Shown here piece by piece: positions 9,935 to 19,080 of a stretch of DNA of 64,000 bases. Below the pieces are notes generated by a model, which worked only from the letters and a program-made list of their open reading frames with translations, did not search any database and was not told the DNA's origin. Position 1 is the stretch's first letter. Every line of letters begins with the position of its first letter. Source of the DNA: Pseudomonas peradeniyensis (GTDB lineage: Bacteria > Pseudomonadota > Gammaproteobacteria > Pseudomonadales > Pseudomonadaceae); contig NZ_JABWRJ020000003.1 of assembly GCF_014268935.2 (NCBI RefSeq), positions 248,001 to 312,000 of the forward strand, given 5' to 3'. A program made the translations under genes and the position numbers.

Positions 9935-9974
9935 AGCTTGCCTCCGACCGGGCGGGCACCCGGGGCGGCAAGCT
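9935..9974 (-). promoter_or_regulatory. Hairpin enclosing the ribosome site of the leader ORF
   Basis: On the minus strand, AGCTTGCC (from 9974) pairs with GGCAAGCT (ending at 9935), with an inner CCGGG/CCCGG stem. The GGAGG ribosome site of the 36-codon ORF starts inside this structure and its last two bases are in the closing stem. The hairpin ends two bases before the ATG, so it could limit translation of the leader peptide. Confidence 0.45.
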
Positions 9975-10116
9975 ACGGCGGAGCAACAGGCTCTGGCGCG
10001 GCTTGCCCGACCTAGGGGCGGGCCCGGAGTTCCGGTTCAAGTGCCTGGCGGCCAAAGGCTGCCAGACAGCGACTAGATACTGTGTCCATTGAATTCTTCG
10101 TGAGTTGAAATAAAGG

Positions 10117-10134
10117 CCCGCTTTTTGGGGCGGG
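10117..10134. terminator. Weak terminator-like hairpin
   Basis: CCCGC and GCGGG pair around a T- and G-rich loop. On the minus strand the stem is followed by CCTTTATTTC, a loose T-rich tract. It could end transcripts from the molbindin operon before the mgtA leader. Confidence 0.3.
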
Positions 10135-10139
10135 TGAAC

Positions 10140-10167
10140 TTTATGCAAAGCATAGCGGGGAAGTCAA
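10140..10167 (-). promoter_or_regulatory. Possible sigma70 promoter upstream of the mgtA leader
   Basis: Minus-strand TTGACT, then 16 bases, then CATAAA. This is the best -35/-10 pair seen upstream of the leader ORF. Its expected start point falls within the hairpin at 10117-10134, which weakens the case. Confidence 0.28.
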
Positions 10168-10238
10168 CCGGGAAGGCGTAACTTAACTATGTTTCATCTG
10201 CTGGGAGGGAAATTAATGCAATACCCTGCGCAAATGTT

Positions 10239-10263
10239 ATCGCGGGGCAAGCCCGCTCCTGCC
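10239..10263. repeat. Single REP element
   Basis: ATCGCGGGGCAAGCCCGC followed by TCCTGCC is one REP copy, lying just beyond the 3' end of the molbindin gene. Confidence 0.7.
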
Positions 10264-10289
10264 TGGTCAAGGCAGAAGCGGGCATTCGA

Positions 10290-10718
10290 TCAGGGCTTGG
10301 CGCCCAGGATGATGTGCGAGGCCTTGATCAGCGCGGTGGCCTTCACACCTGGCTTCAGGCCGAGCTCCTGCACCGCTTCGCGGGTGACGATGGCGTACAC
10401 CTCGGTGCCGCCCGACAGCTTCAGCACCACCTCGGCATTCACCGCGCCGTCGCCGACCCGCAGCACTTCGCCTTCCAGGCTGTTGCGCGCGGATAGCTTG
10501 TAGCCGGCGGCATCGGTCATCAGCACCACCCAGGGCGCCTTGACCAGCGCCACGGCCTGCTTGCCGACATTGATGTTGAGGTTGTGCAGGCTGGCCATGG
10601 TGACCACCGCCACCAGCTTCTCGCCGCCGCCGAGGGTCAGTTCGACCTCGGCATTCACCGCGCCAGGCTGGACGGCGCTGACGGTACCTTCGAAGACATT
10701 GCGTGCACTGACTTTCAT
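10290..10718 (-). CDS. Two-domain molbindin (ModG-like)
   Basis: A 142-residue cytoplasmic protein made of two Mop/TOBE domains. Each starts with a related motif (MKVSARNVFEGTV at residue 1 and YKLSARNSLEGEV near residue 73) and carries a GAVNAEV segment. Double-Mop proteins of this length (ModG of Azotobacter) assemble into trimers that bind molybdate or tungstate and buffer the cell's supply. No modABC genes are nearby. ATG at 10718 lies eight bases after a GGAGTG ribosome site. It follows the cyclotransferase gene by about 40 bp on the same strand. Confidence 0.82.
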   Translation of the reverse strand: MKVSARNVFEGTVSAVQPGAVNAEVELTLGGGEKLVAVVTMASLHNLNINVGKQAVALVKAPWVVLMTDAAGYKLSARNSLEGEVLRVGDGAVNAEVVLKLSGGTEVYAIVTREAVQELGLKPGVKATALIKASHIILGAKP

Positions 10719-10759
10719 GGGGAAGCACTCCGTGTGATCAATCACCACGCCCGAGGCAT

Positions 10760-11113
10760 TCAGGCGCGTACGTAAACCCAGGCGGTCAGCCCCGAGGCGA
10801 GGCCGACGGCGATACGCTTGTAGTCCGCCACTTCGTAGCGGTCGGCGGCGGCCAGCTCTTGTTCGCTGATCTGGAAGACCATGCCGGCGACGCTGTCTTC
10901 GGCCCGCTCGCTGGGGGAGACGATGGGGTGGTGGCTCTTGCCGCTGGTGGCCAGCACTTCAGGGTCGGTGATCTGCACCCAGTCCTGGCGATAGCCCGGC
11001 ATGCGGTCGGCCTGGCCGGTCAGTTCACGGCCGAAGTTGGCCAGTTGCACGGCCTTGTCCTGCAAGGTGCCGTAGGAGAACAGCAGTACCGGGTAATCGC
11101 TGGACGGTTGCAT
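10760..11113 (-). CDS. Gamma-glutamylcyclotransferase-like (AIG2/GGCT fold) protein
   Basis: A 117-residue protein with the GGCT-family opening VLLFSYGTLQDKAVQ, where the YGTL loop binds substrate, and a later AGMVFQISEQELAAADRYE segment. The E near DRYE is in the place of the family's catalytic acid. Such enzymes release 5-oxoproline from gamma-glutamyl amines, but the exact substrate of this small bacterial type is unknown. The gene starts three bases after the ubiK stop codon, so the two are cotranscribed. Confidence 0.78.
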   Translation of the reverse strand: MQPSSDYPVLLFSYGTLQDKAVQLANFGRELTGQADRMPGYRQDWVQITDPEVLATSGKSHHPIVSPSERAEDSVAGMVFQISEQELAAADRYEVADYKRIAVGLASGLTAWVYVRA

Positions 11114-11116
11114 GGC

Positions 11117-11380
11117 TTATTCCTGAGTAGGCGGGGCGATCCGTGTTTCCAGCTCGGCGAATTGCCGCTCGAGGGCTTCGAGGCGGGCGCGGGTACGGGC
11201 CAGCACCACCATCTGGCTGTCGAACTCCTCGCGGCTGACCAGGTCGAGCTTGCTGAAGGCACCCTGCATCAGCACCTTGAACTGGCTTTCCAGTTCGGCG
11301 CGGGGCGCGGCGGTGTCACCGCTGAACAGGCGCGAGGCCTGGTCGCTCAGGGCATCGAGGAAGGCTTTGGGCGCGAGCAT
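11117..11380 (-). CDS. ubiK: Ubiquinone biosynthesis accessory factor UbiK
   Basis: An 87-residue helical protein (YqiC/BMFP family). The N-terminal half begins MLAPKAFLDALSDQASRLFS, and the C-terminal half is a coiled coil (LVSREEFDSQMVVLARTRARLEAL). It forms a complex with UbiJ at the membrane and helps aerobic ubiquinone synthesis. The ATG at 11380 fits the family length of 80-100 residues; the longer frame to 11470 does not. It is divergent from glnK, the arrangement I recall as usual in the genus. Confidence 0.88.
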   Translation of the reverse strand: MLAPKAFLDALSDQASRLFSGDTAAPRAELESQFKVLMQGAFSKLDLVSREEFDSQMVVLARTRARLEALERQFAELETRIAPPTQE

Positions 11381-11396
11381 GTCTGGTATCCGCTGA

Positions 11397-12125
<729 letters not shown>

Positions 12126-12172
12126 GCGCCAAACCAAGCCTCACCAAACCCAACGCCCCAGGAGAAAACAAC

Positions 12173-13507
12173 ATGACTCTGCGCAAGATCGCAGGGCTAG
12201 GAGCCCTATTGTCCCTCGTAATGCCAGGGCTGGCCCTGGCCGAGGAAACTGCCGCCCCCGTGCTGAACTCCGGCGACACCGCCTGGATGCTCACCTCGAC
12301 GGCACTGGTCCTGTTCATGACCATCCCGGGCCTGGCCCTGTTCTACGGCGGCATGGTGCGCTCGAAGAACGTGCTGTCGGTGATGATGCAGTGTTTCGCC
12401 ATTACCGGGTTGATCAGCATCCTGTGGGTCATCTACGGCTACAGCCTGGCTTTCGATACCGCCGGTATGGAAAAGGGCGTGCTCAACTTCAATTCCTTCA
12501 TCGGTGGCTTCTCCAAGGCCTTCCTCAACGGCGTCACGCCGTCGGGCCTGACCTCGGCCGCCGCGCTGTTCCCCGAGGCGGTGTTCATCACCTTCCAGAT
12601 GACCTTCGCCATCATCACCCCGGCGCTGATCGTCGGAGCCTTCGCCGAACGCATGAAGTTCTCGGCGATGCTGATCTTCATGGGCGTGTGGTTCACCCTG
12701 GTCTATGCGCCGATCGCGCACATGGTCTGGAGCGGTGACGGCGCGCTGATGTGGGACTGGGGCGTGCTGGACTTCGCCGGCGGCACCGTGGTGCACATCA
12801 ACGCCGGTATCGCCGGCCTGGTCTGCTGCCTGGTGCTGGGCAAGCGCAAGGGCTACCCGACCACGCCGATGGCCCCGCACAACCTGGGCTACACCCTGAT
12901 GGGCGCGGCCATGCTGTGGGTCGGCTGGTTCGGCTTCAACGCAGGTTCCGCTGCCGCGGCCAACGGCACCGCCGGCATGGCCATGCTGGTGACCCAGATC
13001 GCCACCGCCGCCGCCGCCCTGGGCTGGATGTTCGCCGAGTGGATCTTCCACGGCAAGCCAAGCGCCCTGGGCATTGCTTCGGGCGTGGTCGCCGGCCTGG
13101 TCGCCATCACCCCGGCCGCCGGCACCGTCGGCCCGATGGGCGCCCTGGTGATCGGCCTGGTGTCCGGCGTGGTCTGCTACTTCTGCGCCACCAGCCTCAA
13201 GCGCAAGCTGGGCTATGACGACTCCCTGGACGCCTTCGGCGTGCACGGCATCGGCGGCATCATCGGTGCACTGCTCACCGGTGTGTTCGCGGCGCCTGCC
13301 CTGGGCGGCTTCGGCGCGGTCACCGACATCGCCGCGCAGTTCTGGATCCAGGCCAAGGGCGTGATCTTCACCGTGGTCTACACCGCCATTGTCACCTACG
13401 TGATCCTCAAGGTCCTCGACCTGGTGATGGGGCTGCGGGTCAGCGAAGAAGAAGAGTCGGTCGGCCTCGACCTGGCTCAACACAACGAGCGCGGCTACAA
13501 CCTGTAA
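12173..13507 (+). CDS. amtB: Ammonium transporter AmtB
   Basis: A 444-residue inner-membrane channel. A signal peptide (residues 1-23, ending GLALAEE) is followed by 11 membrane helices, beginning with DTAWMLTSTALVLFMTIPGLALFYGGM. The conserved DFAGGTVVHINAGIAGL segment carries the first pore histidine, and DAFGVHGIGGIIGALLTG the second. It conducts ammonia/ammonium at low external concentration and is gated by GlnK. A strong terminator follows directly, so glnK-amtB is a two-gene operon. Confidence 0.95.
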   Translation: MTLRKIAGLGALLSLVMPGLALAEETAAPVLNSGDTAWMLTSTALVLFMTIPGLALFYGGMVRSKNVLSVMMQCFAITGLISILWVIYGYSLAFDTAGMEKGVLNFNSFIGGFSKAFLNGVTPSGLTSAAALFPEAVFITFQMTFAIITPALIVGAFAERMKFSAMLIFMGVWFTLVYAPIAHMVWSGDGALMWDWGVLDFAGGTVVHINAGIAGLVCCLVLGKRKGYPTTPMAPHNLGYTLMGAAMLWVGWFGFNAGSAAAANGTAGMAMLVTQIATAAAALGWMFAEWIFHGKPSALGIASGVVAGLVAITPAAGTVGPMGALVIGLVSGVVCYFCATSLKRKLGYDDSLDAFGVHGIGGIIGALLTGVFAAPALGGFGAVTDIAAQFWIQAKGVIFTVVYTAIVTYVILKVLDLVMGLRVSEEEESVGLDLAQHNERGYNL

Positions 13508-13526
13508 TCGCGATGCTGGAAAACTT

Positions 13527-13550
13527 GCCCGGTTCGCCGGGCATTTTTTT
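13527..13550 (+). terminator. Rho-independent terminator of glnK-amtB
   Basis: GCCCGG-TTCG-CCGGGC stem with a UUCG tetraloop, followed by A and seven Ts. Confidence 0.92.
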
Positions 13551-13646
13551 GCCTGTAATTTACCGTTTGGCCTGGGGCAAACGGTTTCCCTGCGCTGATC
13601 ACGACCCGGGGTTAAAACTTACAAGCCATCGGGTGTTTCTGGTGCT

Positions 13647-13673
13647 TTGCTTTTTCTGCGAGCGCGCTAGAAT
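13647..13673 (+). promoter_or_regulatory. Likely sigma70 promoter for the sutA leader
   Basis: TTGCTT, 15 bases, then TAGAAT. The CGCTAGAATGCGCGCC context resembles housekeeping promoters of pseudomonads. The predicted start near 13680 gives a 5' leader of about 258 bases. Confidence 0.45.
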
Positions 13674-13679
13674 GCGCGC

Positions 13680-13937
13680 CGAAGGAAGCTGGACGAGTAG
13701 TCCACACACTTCGCTACCCTTTGCTAGGCTTGCCAATAGCCTGTGGCCAGCAAGGGCTCAAAAATTTTGTCAGGCCTTGCCAGGAGCAGGGCCTGCAGGG
13801 TGCCGGGCCCCCCATGAGGGGGTGGACACCCAGGGCAGTGGCCAATCCACGGCCAGTTGAATTTTCACTGGTGGCTGCCGGTCTACGGCTGCACCGGTCT
13901 ATAACTAACCTGCTTTTCGCAAGTCATGAGGTAGAAC
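13680..13937 (+). ncRNA. Structured leader RNA or small RNA upstream of sutA
   Basis: No coding frame is convincing here, but the region folds into at least three hairpins: CCCTTTGCT/AGCAAGGG (13717-13756, with an inner AGGCT/AGCCT stem), CAGGCC/GGCCTG (13771-13795), and GGGTG/CACCC enclosing CCCCC-ATGA-GGGGG (13798-13831). There is no T-run terminator before sutA, so a long 5' leader is more likely than a separate RNA. I do not recognise the family. Confidence 0.4.
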
Positions 13938-14267
13938 ATGAGCGACGACGATCTGGAAAATGACGACCTCGAGGTAGGCGACGAAGACGAGGCTGATGAA
14001 GGCCTTGAGGCAGCGGCTGACGACGGCGGGGACGACTCCGGCGACGACGACAGCAGCCCGGCTCCGGCGGCCAAGGGCAAGTCCAAGGCGGCGGTCTCGG
14101 TAGACGAGATGCCGAGCATGGAAGCCAAGCAGAAAGAGCGCGATGCGCTGGCCAAGGCGATGGAAGAATTCCTGTCGCGCGGTGGCAAGGTGCAGGAAGT
14201 GGAGGCCAACGTGGTCGCCGATCCGCCCAAGAAGCCGGACAACAAGTACGGCAGCCGCCCTATCTGA
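13938..14267 (+). CDS. sutA: RNA-polymerase-associated regulator SutA
   Basis: A 109-residue protein. Residues 1-40 are very acidic (DDDLENDDLEVGDEDEADEG), followed by a central helix (EAKQKERDALAKAMEEFLSRGG) and a conserved tail VADPPKKPDNKYGSRPI. In P. aeruginosa, SutA binds RNA polymerase and supports transcription of housekeeping genes in slow-growing cells. The amtB-sutA order and the tail motif make the call firm. A strong terminator follows, and an unusually long structured leader precedes. Confidence 0.9.
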   Translation: MSDDDLENDDLEVGDEDEADEGLEAAADDGGDDSGDDDSSPAPAAKGKSKAAVSVDEMPSMEAKQKERDALAKAMEEFLSRGGKVQEVEANVVADPPKKPDNKYGSRPI

Positions 14268-14280
14268 GTGGCTGAACGCA

Positions 14281-14310
14281 AAAAAGCCCGCCGTCGCTGC
14301 GGGCTTTTTT
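14281..14310. terminator. Bidirectional terminator after sutA
   Basis: AAAAAGCCCGC and GCGGGCTTTTTT form a long stem around CGTCGCT, with A and T tracts on both sides. Confidence 0.92.
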
Positions 14311-14334
14311 GTGCCTGTCAGGTTGGCACGGTCT

Positions 14335-14450
14335 CTGTAGGAGCGGCCTTGTGCCGCGAAAGGGCCGCAAAGCGGCCCCGGGGCCGTTGTCGACACTCAA
14401 ATCCTAGGGCCGCTGCGCAGCCCTTTCGCGGCACAAGGCCGCTCCTACAG
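14335..14450. repeat. Second-family REP pair with perfect 30-bp inverted arms
   Basis: The left arm (14335-14364, starting CTGTAGGAGCGGCCTTGTG) is exactly inverted at 14421-14450, with 56 bp between. The unit differs from the GCGGGGCAAGCCCGC family seen elsewhere. It lies between the sutA terminator and the HAD gene stop codon. Confidence 0.85.
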
Positions 14451-14466
14451 GGATAGCGCAGCCCGG

Positions 14467-15162
14467 TCAGCGCCAGCGCGCCAGCACGTCGGGCAACTGC
14501 GACAGCCGCTGGATCTCGGCATCCGGTGCCTGCTCGCCACTCCAGGGCTTGTGCTGCGGGTTGAACCACACTGCGCGCAACCCGGCGCTCTGGGCGCCGG
14601 CGATGTCGTCGCCCGGGTGGTCGCCGACGTGCACCGCCGCCTGCGCGTCCACCTCGCCGCGCTTCAGCGCTTCGAGGAACGGTGCCGGGTCCGGTTTGCC
14701 GATGCCCAGGTCCTCGGCGCACAGGGCGAAGCGGAAGTAGTCCGCCAGCCCCAGGCGGCGCACGTCGGCATTGCCATTGGTGACCACGCCGAGGGTGTAG
14801 TGGTGGCGCAGGATCTCCAGCACCGGCTGCACCTCGGGGAACACCTCCACCTGGTGCCGGGCATGCAGGAACACCTCGAAGCCCTCGTTGGCCAGCTCCT
14901 GGGCGTGTTTCTCGCTGTAGCCGACCTCTTCCAGGGCGTGGAACAGCACCCGCCGGCGCAGGGCGCTGATGCGGTGCTTGAGGCCCGGTTCGGCCTGCAC
15001 CAGGCGCTCGCGGATGGCGAACAGGTGCTCCACCGGCACGCCGCCGAGGATCGGCGCGTTGGCTTCGAGCCAGTCGCGCAGGACGACTTCGGCGCTGGCG
15101 ATGACCGGCGCGGTGTCCCAGAGGGTGTCGTCCAGGTCGAAGGTGATCAGCTTGATGCTCAT
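14467..15162 (-). CDS. HAD-superfamily hydrolase
   Basis: A 231-residue cytoplasmic phosphatase-like protein. Motif I is DLDDTLWD (nucleophile Asp), motif II is in LGVVTNGNA, motif III is the Lys of [10 protein letters not shown], and motif IV is [12 protein letters not shown]. The helical cap between motifs I and II makes it a subfamily I enzyme. The substrate is unknown. Its ATG overlaps the xerC stop codon by 4 bp (ATGA), and it is the last gene of the lptM-lysA-dapF-DUF484-xerC operon. Confidence 0.88.
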   Translation of the reverse strand: MSIKLITFDLDDTLWDTAPVIASAEVVLRDWLEANAPILGGVPVEHLFAIRERLVQAEPGLKHRISALRRRVLFHALEEVGYSEKHAQELANEGFEVFLHARHQVEVFPEVQPVLEILRHHYTLGVVTNGNADVRRLGLADYFRFALCAEDLGIGKPDPAPFLEALKRGEVDAQAAVHVGDHPGDDIAGAQSAGLRAVWFNPQHKPWSGEQAPDAEIQRLSQLPDVLARWR

Positions 15163-16058
15163 GAGTCCGTGTCCTTGCTGCGTTTGGCCCGAGGGTGGGC
15201 GCTGTCGTACACCGCGGCCAGGTGCTGGAAGTCCAGGTGGGTGTAGATCTGCGTGGTGCTGATGTCGGCGTGGCCGAGCATCTCCTGCACCGCGCGCAGG
15301 TCCTGGGACGATTCCAGCAGGTGGCTGGCGAAGGAATGGCGAAGCATGTGCGGGTGCAGGTGCTGGCCGAGCTCGCGCTCGCCGGCGGCCTTGACCCGCA
15401 GCTGGATGGCGCGGGGGCCGAGGCGCTTGCCCTGGCGGCTGAGGAACACCGCGCCGTCCCGTGGCCCGGCAATGCCGCGCAGCTTGAGCCACGCCTGCAG
15501 CGCCTCACGGGCCTTGCGGCCGACCGGCAGCACGCGGCTCTTGCCGCCCTTGCCGTGCACCTGCACCAGCCCGGCGGCCAGGTCCAGGTGTTCGAGGTCG
15601 AGCCCGGTCAGCTCCGACAGGCGCAGGCCGGACGAGTAGAACAGTTCGAGGATCGCCTGGTCGCGGCGGGCGATGAACTCGTCGTCGACGCCGCCATCGA
15701 GCAGTTGCAGGGCGCGGTCGGTGTCCAGCACCTTGGGCAGGCGCCGCTCACCCTTGGGCGGCGCCAGGCCGTTGGCCGGGTCGTGCTGGCAATGGCCTTC
15801 GCGGTTGAGGTAGCGGTACAGGCCGCGCACCGCTGAAAGCAGGCGCGCCAGGCTGCGCGAGGACTGGCCGTGGTGGTGCTGGCGGGCGACCAGCTGGCGC
15901 AGCTGCTGGACCTGCAGGGCGCCCCAGCCGACGATACCCTGGGTGTTGCAGAATTCGATGACTTTCTCGAGGTCGCGACGGTAGGCCAGCAGGGTGTGCT
16001 CGGACACCTGGCGCTCGTTGCGCAGGTGAGCGCAATAAGCCTCCAGCTGGCGTTCCAT
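15159..16058 (-). CDS. xerC: Site-specific tyrosine recombinase XerC
   Basis: A 299-residue tyrosine recombinase. Residues 1-85 form the core-binding SAM-like domain. The catalytic domain has Arg in [12 protein letters not shown], Lys in [12 protein letters not shown], His and Arg in [14 protein letters not shown], His in [16 protein letters not shown], and the nucleophile Tyr in the latter. With XerD it resolves chromosome dimers at dif. Its position after dapF and DUF484 is the conserved chromosomal location (also called sss in pseudomonads), so it is not a mobile-element integrase. Start and neighbour stop overlap by one base. Confidence 0.95.
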   Translation of the reverse strand: MERQLEAYCAHLRNERQVSEHTLLAYRRDLEKVIEFCNTQGIVGWGALQVQQLRQLVARQHHHGQSSRSLARLLSAVRGLYRYLNREGHCQHDPANGLAPPKGERRLPKVLDTDRALQLLDGGVDDEFIARRDQAILELFYSSGLRLSELTGLDLEHLDLAAGLVQVHGKGGKSRVLPVGRKAREALQAWLKLRGIAGPRDGAVFLSRQGKRLGPRAIQLRVKAAGERELGQHLHPHMLRHSFASHLLESSQDLRAVQEMLGHADISTTQIYTHLDFQHLAAVYDSAHPRAKRSKDTDS

Positions 16059-16768
16059 CAGCGCACCGAGCGCAGCGTCTGGGTGAAGCGCGGCACCACG
16101 CGGCCAAGTACTTCGGCGATGTAGCTGAGGAACAGGGTGCCGACACTGCTCTTGTAGTGCTGCGGGTCGCGGCTGCCGATCGCCAGCACGCCGTGCAGGC
16201 CCTGGTACTCGAGGGTGGCCACGGCGCTGGAACCGACTTCCTTGTGCTGGGCATCGCCGAACAGGAAGGCCAGTTCATGCTCGCGCAGGCTGCCGCTGAT
16301 GGTCTTGCCGCCGCCGATCAGCCCGCCGATGGCCTGCTGCGCCTCGGCACCGGAAACCCAGCGGCCCACGGGCGCGGCGTTCTCGCCGAACAGGATCAGG
16401 CTGACGAAGGGCACCTGGAACTCCTGGCGCAGGCTGTCCTCGACCGCCATCACCACCTCTTCGAGGGTGCCGGCGTCGAGCAGGTCGAGGATCAGCCGGC
16501 GGGTCTTGTCGAACAGCCGGTCGTTGTCGCGGGCCACGTCCATCAGCTGCGACAGGCGATGGCGCATCTCGATGTTGCGGTCGCGCAGCAGCTTGAGCTG
16601 GCGCTCCACCAGCGACACGCTGTCGCCGCGCTGGTGGGGAATGCGCTGTTCGAGCAGCAGTTCGTCGTGCTCGGCGAAGAAGGTCGGGTGGGCGCGCAGG
16701 TACGCGACCACCGCTTCGGCATCGAGCTCACGGGCCTGCGGGGATGCAACGTTAGGCTGATCGGTCAT
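16058..16768 (-). CDS. DUF484 family protein
   Basis: A 236-residue protein. It has an N-terminal segment [22 protein letters not shown], a helix with [19 protein letters not shown] (coiled coil), and then a GAF-like domain through the C-terminus. DUF484 proteins regularly sit between dapF and xerC in gammaproteobacteria. No biochemical role is established, though the fold suggests a small-molecule sensor. It begins 13 bp after the dapF stop codon and overlaps xerC by one base. Confidence 0.85.
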   Translation of the reverse strand: MTDQPNVASPQARELDAEAVVAYLRAHPTFFAEHDELLLEQRIPHQRGDSVSLVERQLKLLRDRNIEMRHRLSQLMDVARDNDRLFDKTRRLILDLLDAGTLEEVVMAVEDSLRQEFQVPFVSLILFGENAAPVGRWVSGAEAQQAIGGLIGGGKTISGSLREHELAFLFGDAQHKEVGSSAVATLEYQGLHGVLAIGSRDPQHYKSSVGTLFLSYIAEVLGRVVPRFTQTLRSVR

Positions 16769-16781
16769 GGCGGATACTCGC

Positions 16782-17612
16782 TTAGAGACGAACTTGTCCT
16801 TCGAACACGCGGACGGCGGGGCCGGTCATCAGCACCGGCTTGCCGGGGCCGGCCCACTCGATGCTCAGGCGGCCACCCGGCAGGTCGATGGTCACCGGCG
16901 AGTCCATCCAGCCCTGGCTGATCGCCGCCACGGCCGCGGCGCAGGCGCCGGTGCCGCAGGCCTGGGTCTCGCCGGCGCCACGCTCCCATACCCGCAGGTT
17001 GGCGCGGTGGCGGTCGACCACCTGGATGAAGCCGGCATTGACCCGCTGCGGGAAGCGCGGGTGATGCTCGATCTTCGGGCCCAGCTCATGGACCGGCGCA
17101 CTGCGCACGTCATCGACGCGCAGCACCGAATGCGGGTTGCCCATGGACACAGCGGCGATCTGGTGCACCTGGCCATCGACTTCCAGCGCATAGCTGCTGG
17201 CCTGCTCGTCGGCGATGAACGGGATCTCGGCCGGGGCGAAGCGTGGCGGCCCCATGTCGACGCAGATCTGGCCGTCGTTGCGCACATCGAGTTCGATGAT
17301 GCCGCCCTTGGTCTCGACGCGAATGCGCTTCTTGGCGGTCAGGCGCTTGTCCAGCACGAAGCGGGCGAAGCAGCGCGCGCCGTTGCCGCACTGCTCGACT
17401 TCGGAGCCGTCGGCGTTGAAGATCCGGTAGCGGAAGTCCACATCCGGGTTGTTCGGCGCCTCGACGATCAGCAGCTGGTCGAAGCCGATGCCGGTGTTGC
17501 GGTCGCCCCATTGCTTGGCGTGCTTGGGTTGGATGTGTGCGTGCTGGCTGACCAGGTCGAGGACCATGAAGTCGTTGCCCAGCCCGTGCATCTTGGTGAA
17601 ACGCAGCAGCAT
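16782..17612 (-). CDS. dapF: Diaminopimelate epimerase
   Basis: A 276-residue enzyme that converts LL- to meso-diaminopimelate, the lysine and peptidoglycan precursor. It starts [15 protein letters not shown]. The two catalytic cysteines are in the segments [13 protein letters not shown] (acid/base Cys near residue 75) and [14 protein letters not shown] (near 219). Length is usual for the family. The longer frame to 17723 overlaps lysA and is rejected. It lies four bases after the lysA stop codon. Confidence 0.96.
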   Translation of the reverse strand: MLLRFTKMHGLGNDFMVLDLVSQHAHIQPKHAKQWGDRNTGIGFDQLLIVEAPNNPDVDFRYRIFNADGSEVEQCGNGARCFARFVLDKRLTAKKRIRVETKGGIIELDVRNDGQICVDMGPPRFAPAEIPFIADEQASSYALEVDGQVHQIAAVSMGNPHSVLRVDDVRSAPVHELGPKIEHHPRFPQRVNAGFIQVVDRHRANLRVWERGAGETQACGTGACAAAVAAISQGWMDSPVTIDLPGGRLSIEWAGPGKPVLMTGPAVRVFEGQVRL

Positions 17613-17616
17613 GGGC

Positions 17617-18864
17617 TCACTCCGGCAGCAGGCTTTCGCCGGCGAACAATTCGGCGACGGTCTCGCGGCGACGCACTTCGAAGGCCTGGTCGCCATCGAC
17701 CAGCACTTCGGCGCAACGGCCACGGGTGTTGTAGTTGGAGCTCATGACGAAACCATAGGCGCCCGCGGAGCGGACGGCCAGCAGGTCGCCCTCGGCCAGG
17801 TCCAGTACGCGGTCCTTGCCCAGGAAGTCGCCGGTCTCGCAGATCGGGCCGACCAGGTCGTAGGCCCGGCCTTCGCCTTCACGGGGCTTGACCGCGCTGA
17901 CGTCCATCCAGGCCTGGTACAAGGCGGGACGGATCAGGTCGTTCATGGCCGCGTCGATGATGGCGAAGTCCTTGTGCTCGGTGTGCTTGAGGTATTCCAC
18001 ACGGGTCAGCAGCACGCCGCCGTTGGCGACGATGTAGCGGCCCGGCTCGAACACCAGGGCCAGGTCGCGCTCGCCGACGCGCTCGCGAATGGCTGCGATG
18101 TAGTCGGCCAGCAGCGGTGGCTGCTCGTCGCGGTAGCGCACGCCGACCCCGCCGCCGAGGTCCAGGTGGCGCAGGTGGATGCCGCACTCGGCCAGGCGGT
18201 CGACCAGTACCAGCAGGCGGTCGAGGGCGTCGAGGAAGGGCTCGACGGTGGTCAGCTGCGAGCCGATGTGGCAGTCGACGCCGACCACGTCCAGGTTCGG
18301 CAGCTGCGCGGCGCGCACGTAGATCGCCTCGGCGTCGGCGATGGCGATGCCGAACTTGTTCTCTTTGAGACCGGTGGAAATGTACGGGTGGGTGCCGGCG
18401 TCGACGTCCGGGTTCACACGTAGCGAAACCGGTGCCGTCTTGCCCATTTCGGCGGCAACGACCTGGAGGCGCTCGAGCTCGTCGGTGGACTCGACATTGA
18501 AGCAGTGCACGCCCACTTCCAGGGCGCGGCGCATGTCTTCACGGGTCTTGCCGACCCCGGAGAACACCACGCGATCGGCACGGCCACCGGCGGCCAGGAC
18601 GCGCTCCAGTTCACCGCCGGAGACGATGTCGAAGCCTGCGCCGAGGCGCGCCAGCAGGTTCAGCACGCCCAGGTTGGAGTTGGCCTTGACCGCGAAGCAG
18701 ACCAGGTGCTCGACCCCTTGCAGGGCGTCGGTGTAGCTGCGGTACTGGGCCTCGATATGGGCGCGCGAGTACACGTAGGTGGGCGTGCCGAAGCGTTCGG
18801 CGATCGCCGTCAGGGCCACCCCTTCCGCGAACAGCTCGCCGCCGCGGTAGTTGAATGCGTCCAT
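17617..18864 (-). CDS. lysA: Diaminopimelate decarboxylase
   Basis: A 415-residue PLP enzyme with an alanine-racemase-type barrel. The PLP lysine is in [10 protein letters not shown], the phosphate-binding loop is in [14 protein letters not shown], and the [11 protein letters not shown] and C-terminal [11 protein letters not shown] motifs (with the active-site Cys from the partner subunit) are present. It makes L-lysine from meso-diaminopimelate. lysA follows lptM by nine bases and precedes dapF by four, so the three are one operon. Confidence 0.96.
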   Translation of the reverse strand: MDAFNYRGGELFAEGVALTAIAERFGTPTYVYSRAHIEAQYRSYTDALQGVEHLVCFAVKANSNLGVLNLLARLGAGFDIVSGGELERVLAAGGRADRVVFSGVGKTREDMRRALEVGVHCFNVESTDELERLQVVAAEMGKTAPVSLRVNPDVDAGTHPYISTGLKENKFGIAIADAEAIYVRAAQLPNLDVVGVDCHIGSQLTTVEPFLDALDRLLVLVDRLAECGIHLRHLDLGGGVGVRYRDEQPPLLADYIAAIRERVGERDLALVFEPGRYIVANGGVLLTRVEYLKHTEHKDFAIIDAAMNDLIRPALYQAWMDVSAVKPREGEGRAYDLVGPICETGDFLGKDRVLDLAEGDLLAVRSAGAYGFVMSSNYNTRGRCAEVLVDGDQAFEVRRRETVAELFAGESLLPE

Positions 18865-18873
18865 GGGATTTCC

Positions 18874-19080
18874 TTACTGCGCGGGCGACTCTTCTGGCTG
18901 CTCTTGCGGCTGCACCAGCACCGGTTGCGGCTGGACAGGCTTGGCATGCTGGTGCGATTTGCGCGGGCCTTTGCCGTCCTTGCCGTCTTCAGGCAGGTAC
19001 AGGGGGCCTTTCTGACCGCAGGCCGAAACGAGGCAGGCAACCGCGACCAGCGCCGCGAGGGAGGAAATCAGGCGTTTCAT
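18874..19080 (-). CDS. lptM: LptM-type small lipoprotein
   Basis: A 68-residue lipoprotein. The signal peptide MKRLISSLAALVAVACLVSAC ends in the lipobox LVSAC, with the family motif CGQKGPLYLP directly after the modified cysteine. A proline-glutamine-rich tail follows. In E. coli, LptM (YifL) helps LptD-LptE mature and form correct disulfides. It is the first gene of the lysA operon and diverges from cyaY across 207 bp. Confidence 0.88.
   Translation of the reverse strand: MKRLISSLAALVAVACLVSACGQKGPLYLPEDGKDGKGPRKSHQHAKPVQPQPVLVQPQEQPEESPAQ

Noticed and set aside
9935..9974. Known Mg2+ riboswitch class in the mgtA leader
   Set aside because: No match to the M-box layout could be recognised; only simple stems are claimed.
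13905..14396. Minus-strand frame reading GPFAAQGRS near its N-terminus
   Set aside because: That segment is the translation of the REP element at 14335-14450, and the rest is antisense to sutA.
15159..16058. Tyrosine recombinase as sign of a mobile element
   Set aside because: The gene order dapF-DUF484-xerC and full motif set show the housekeeping XerC.
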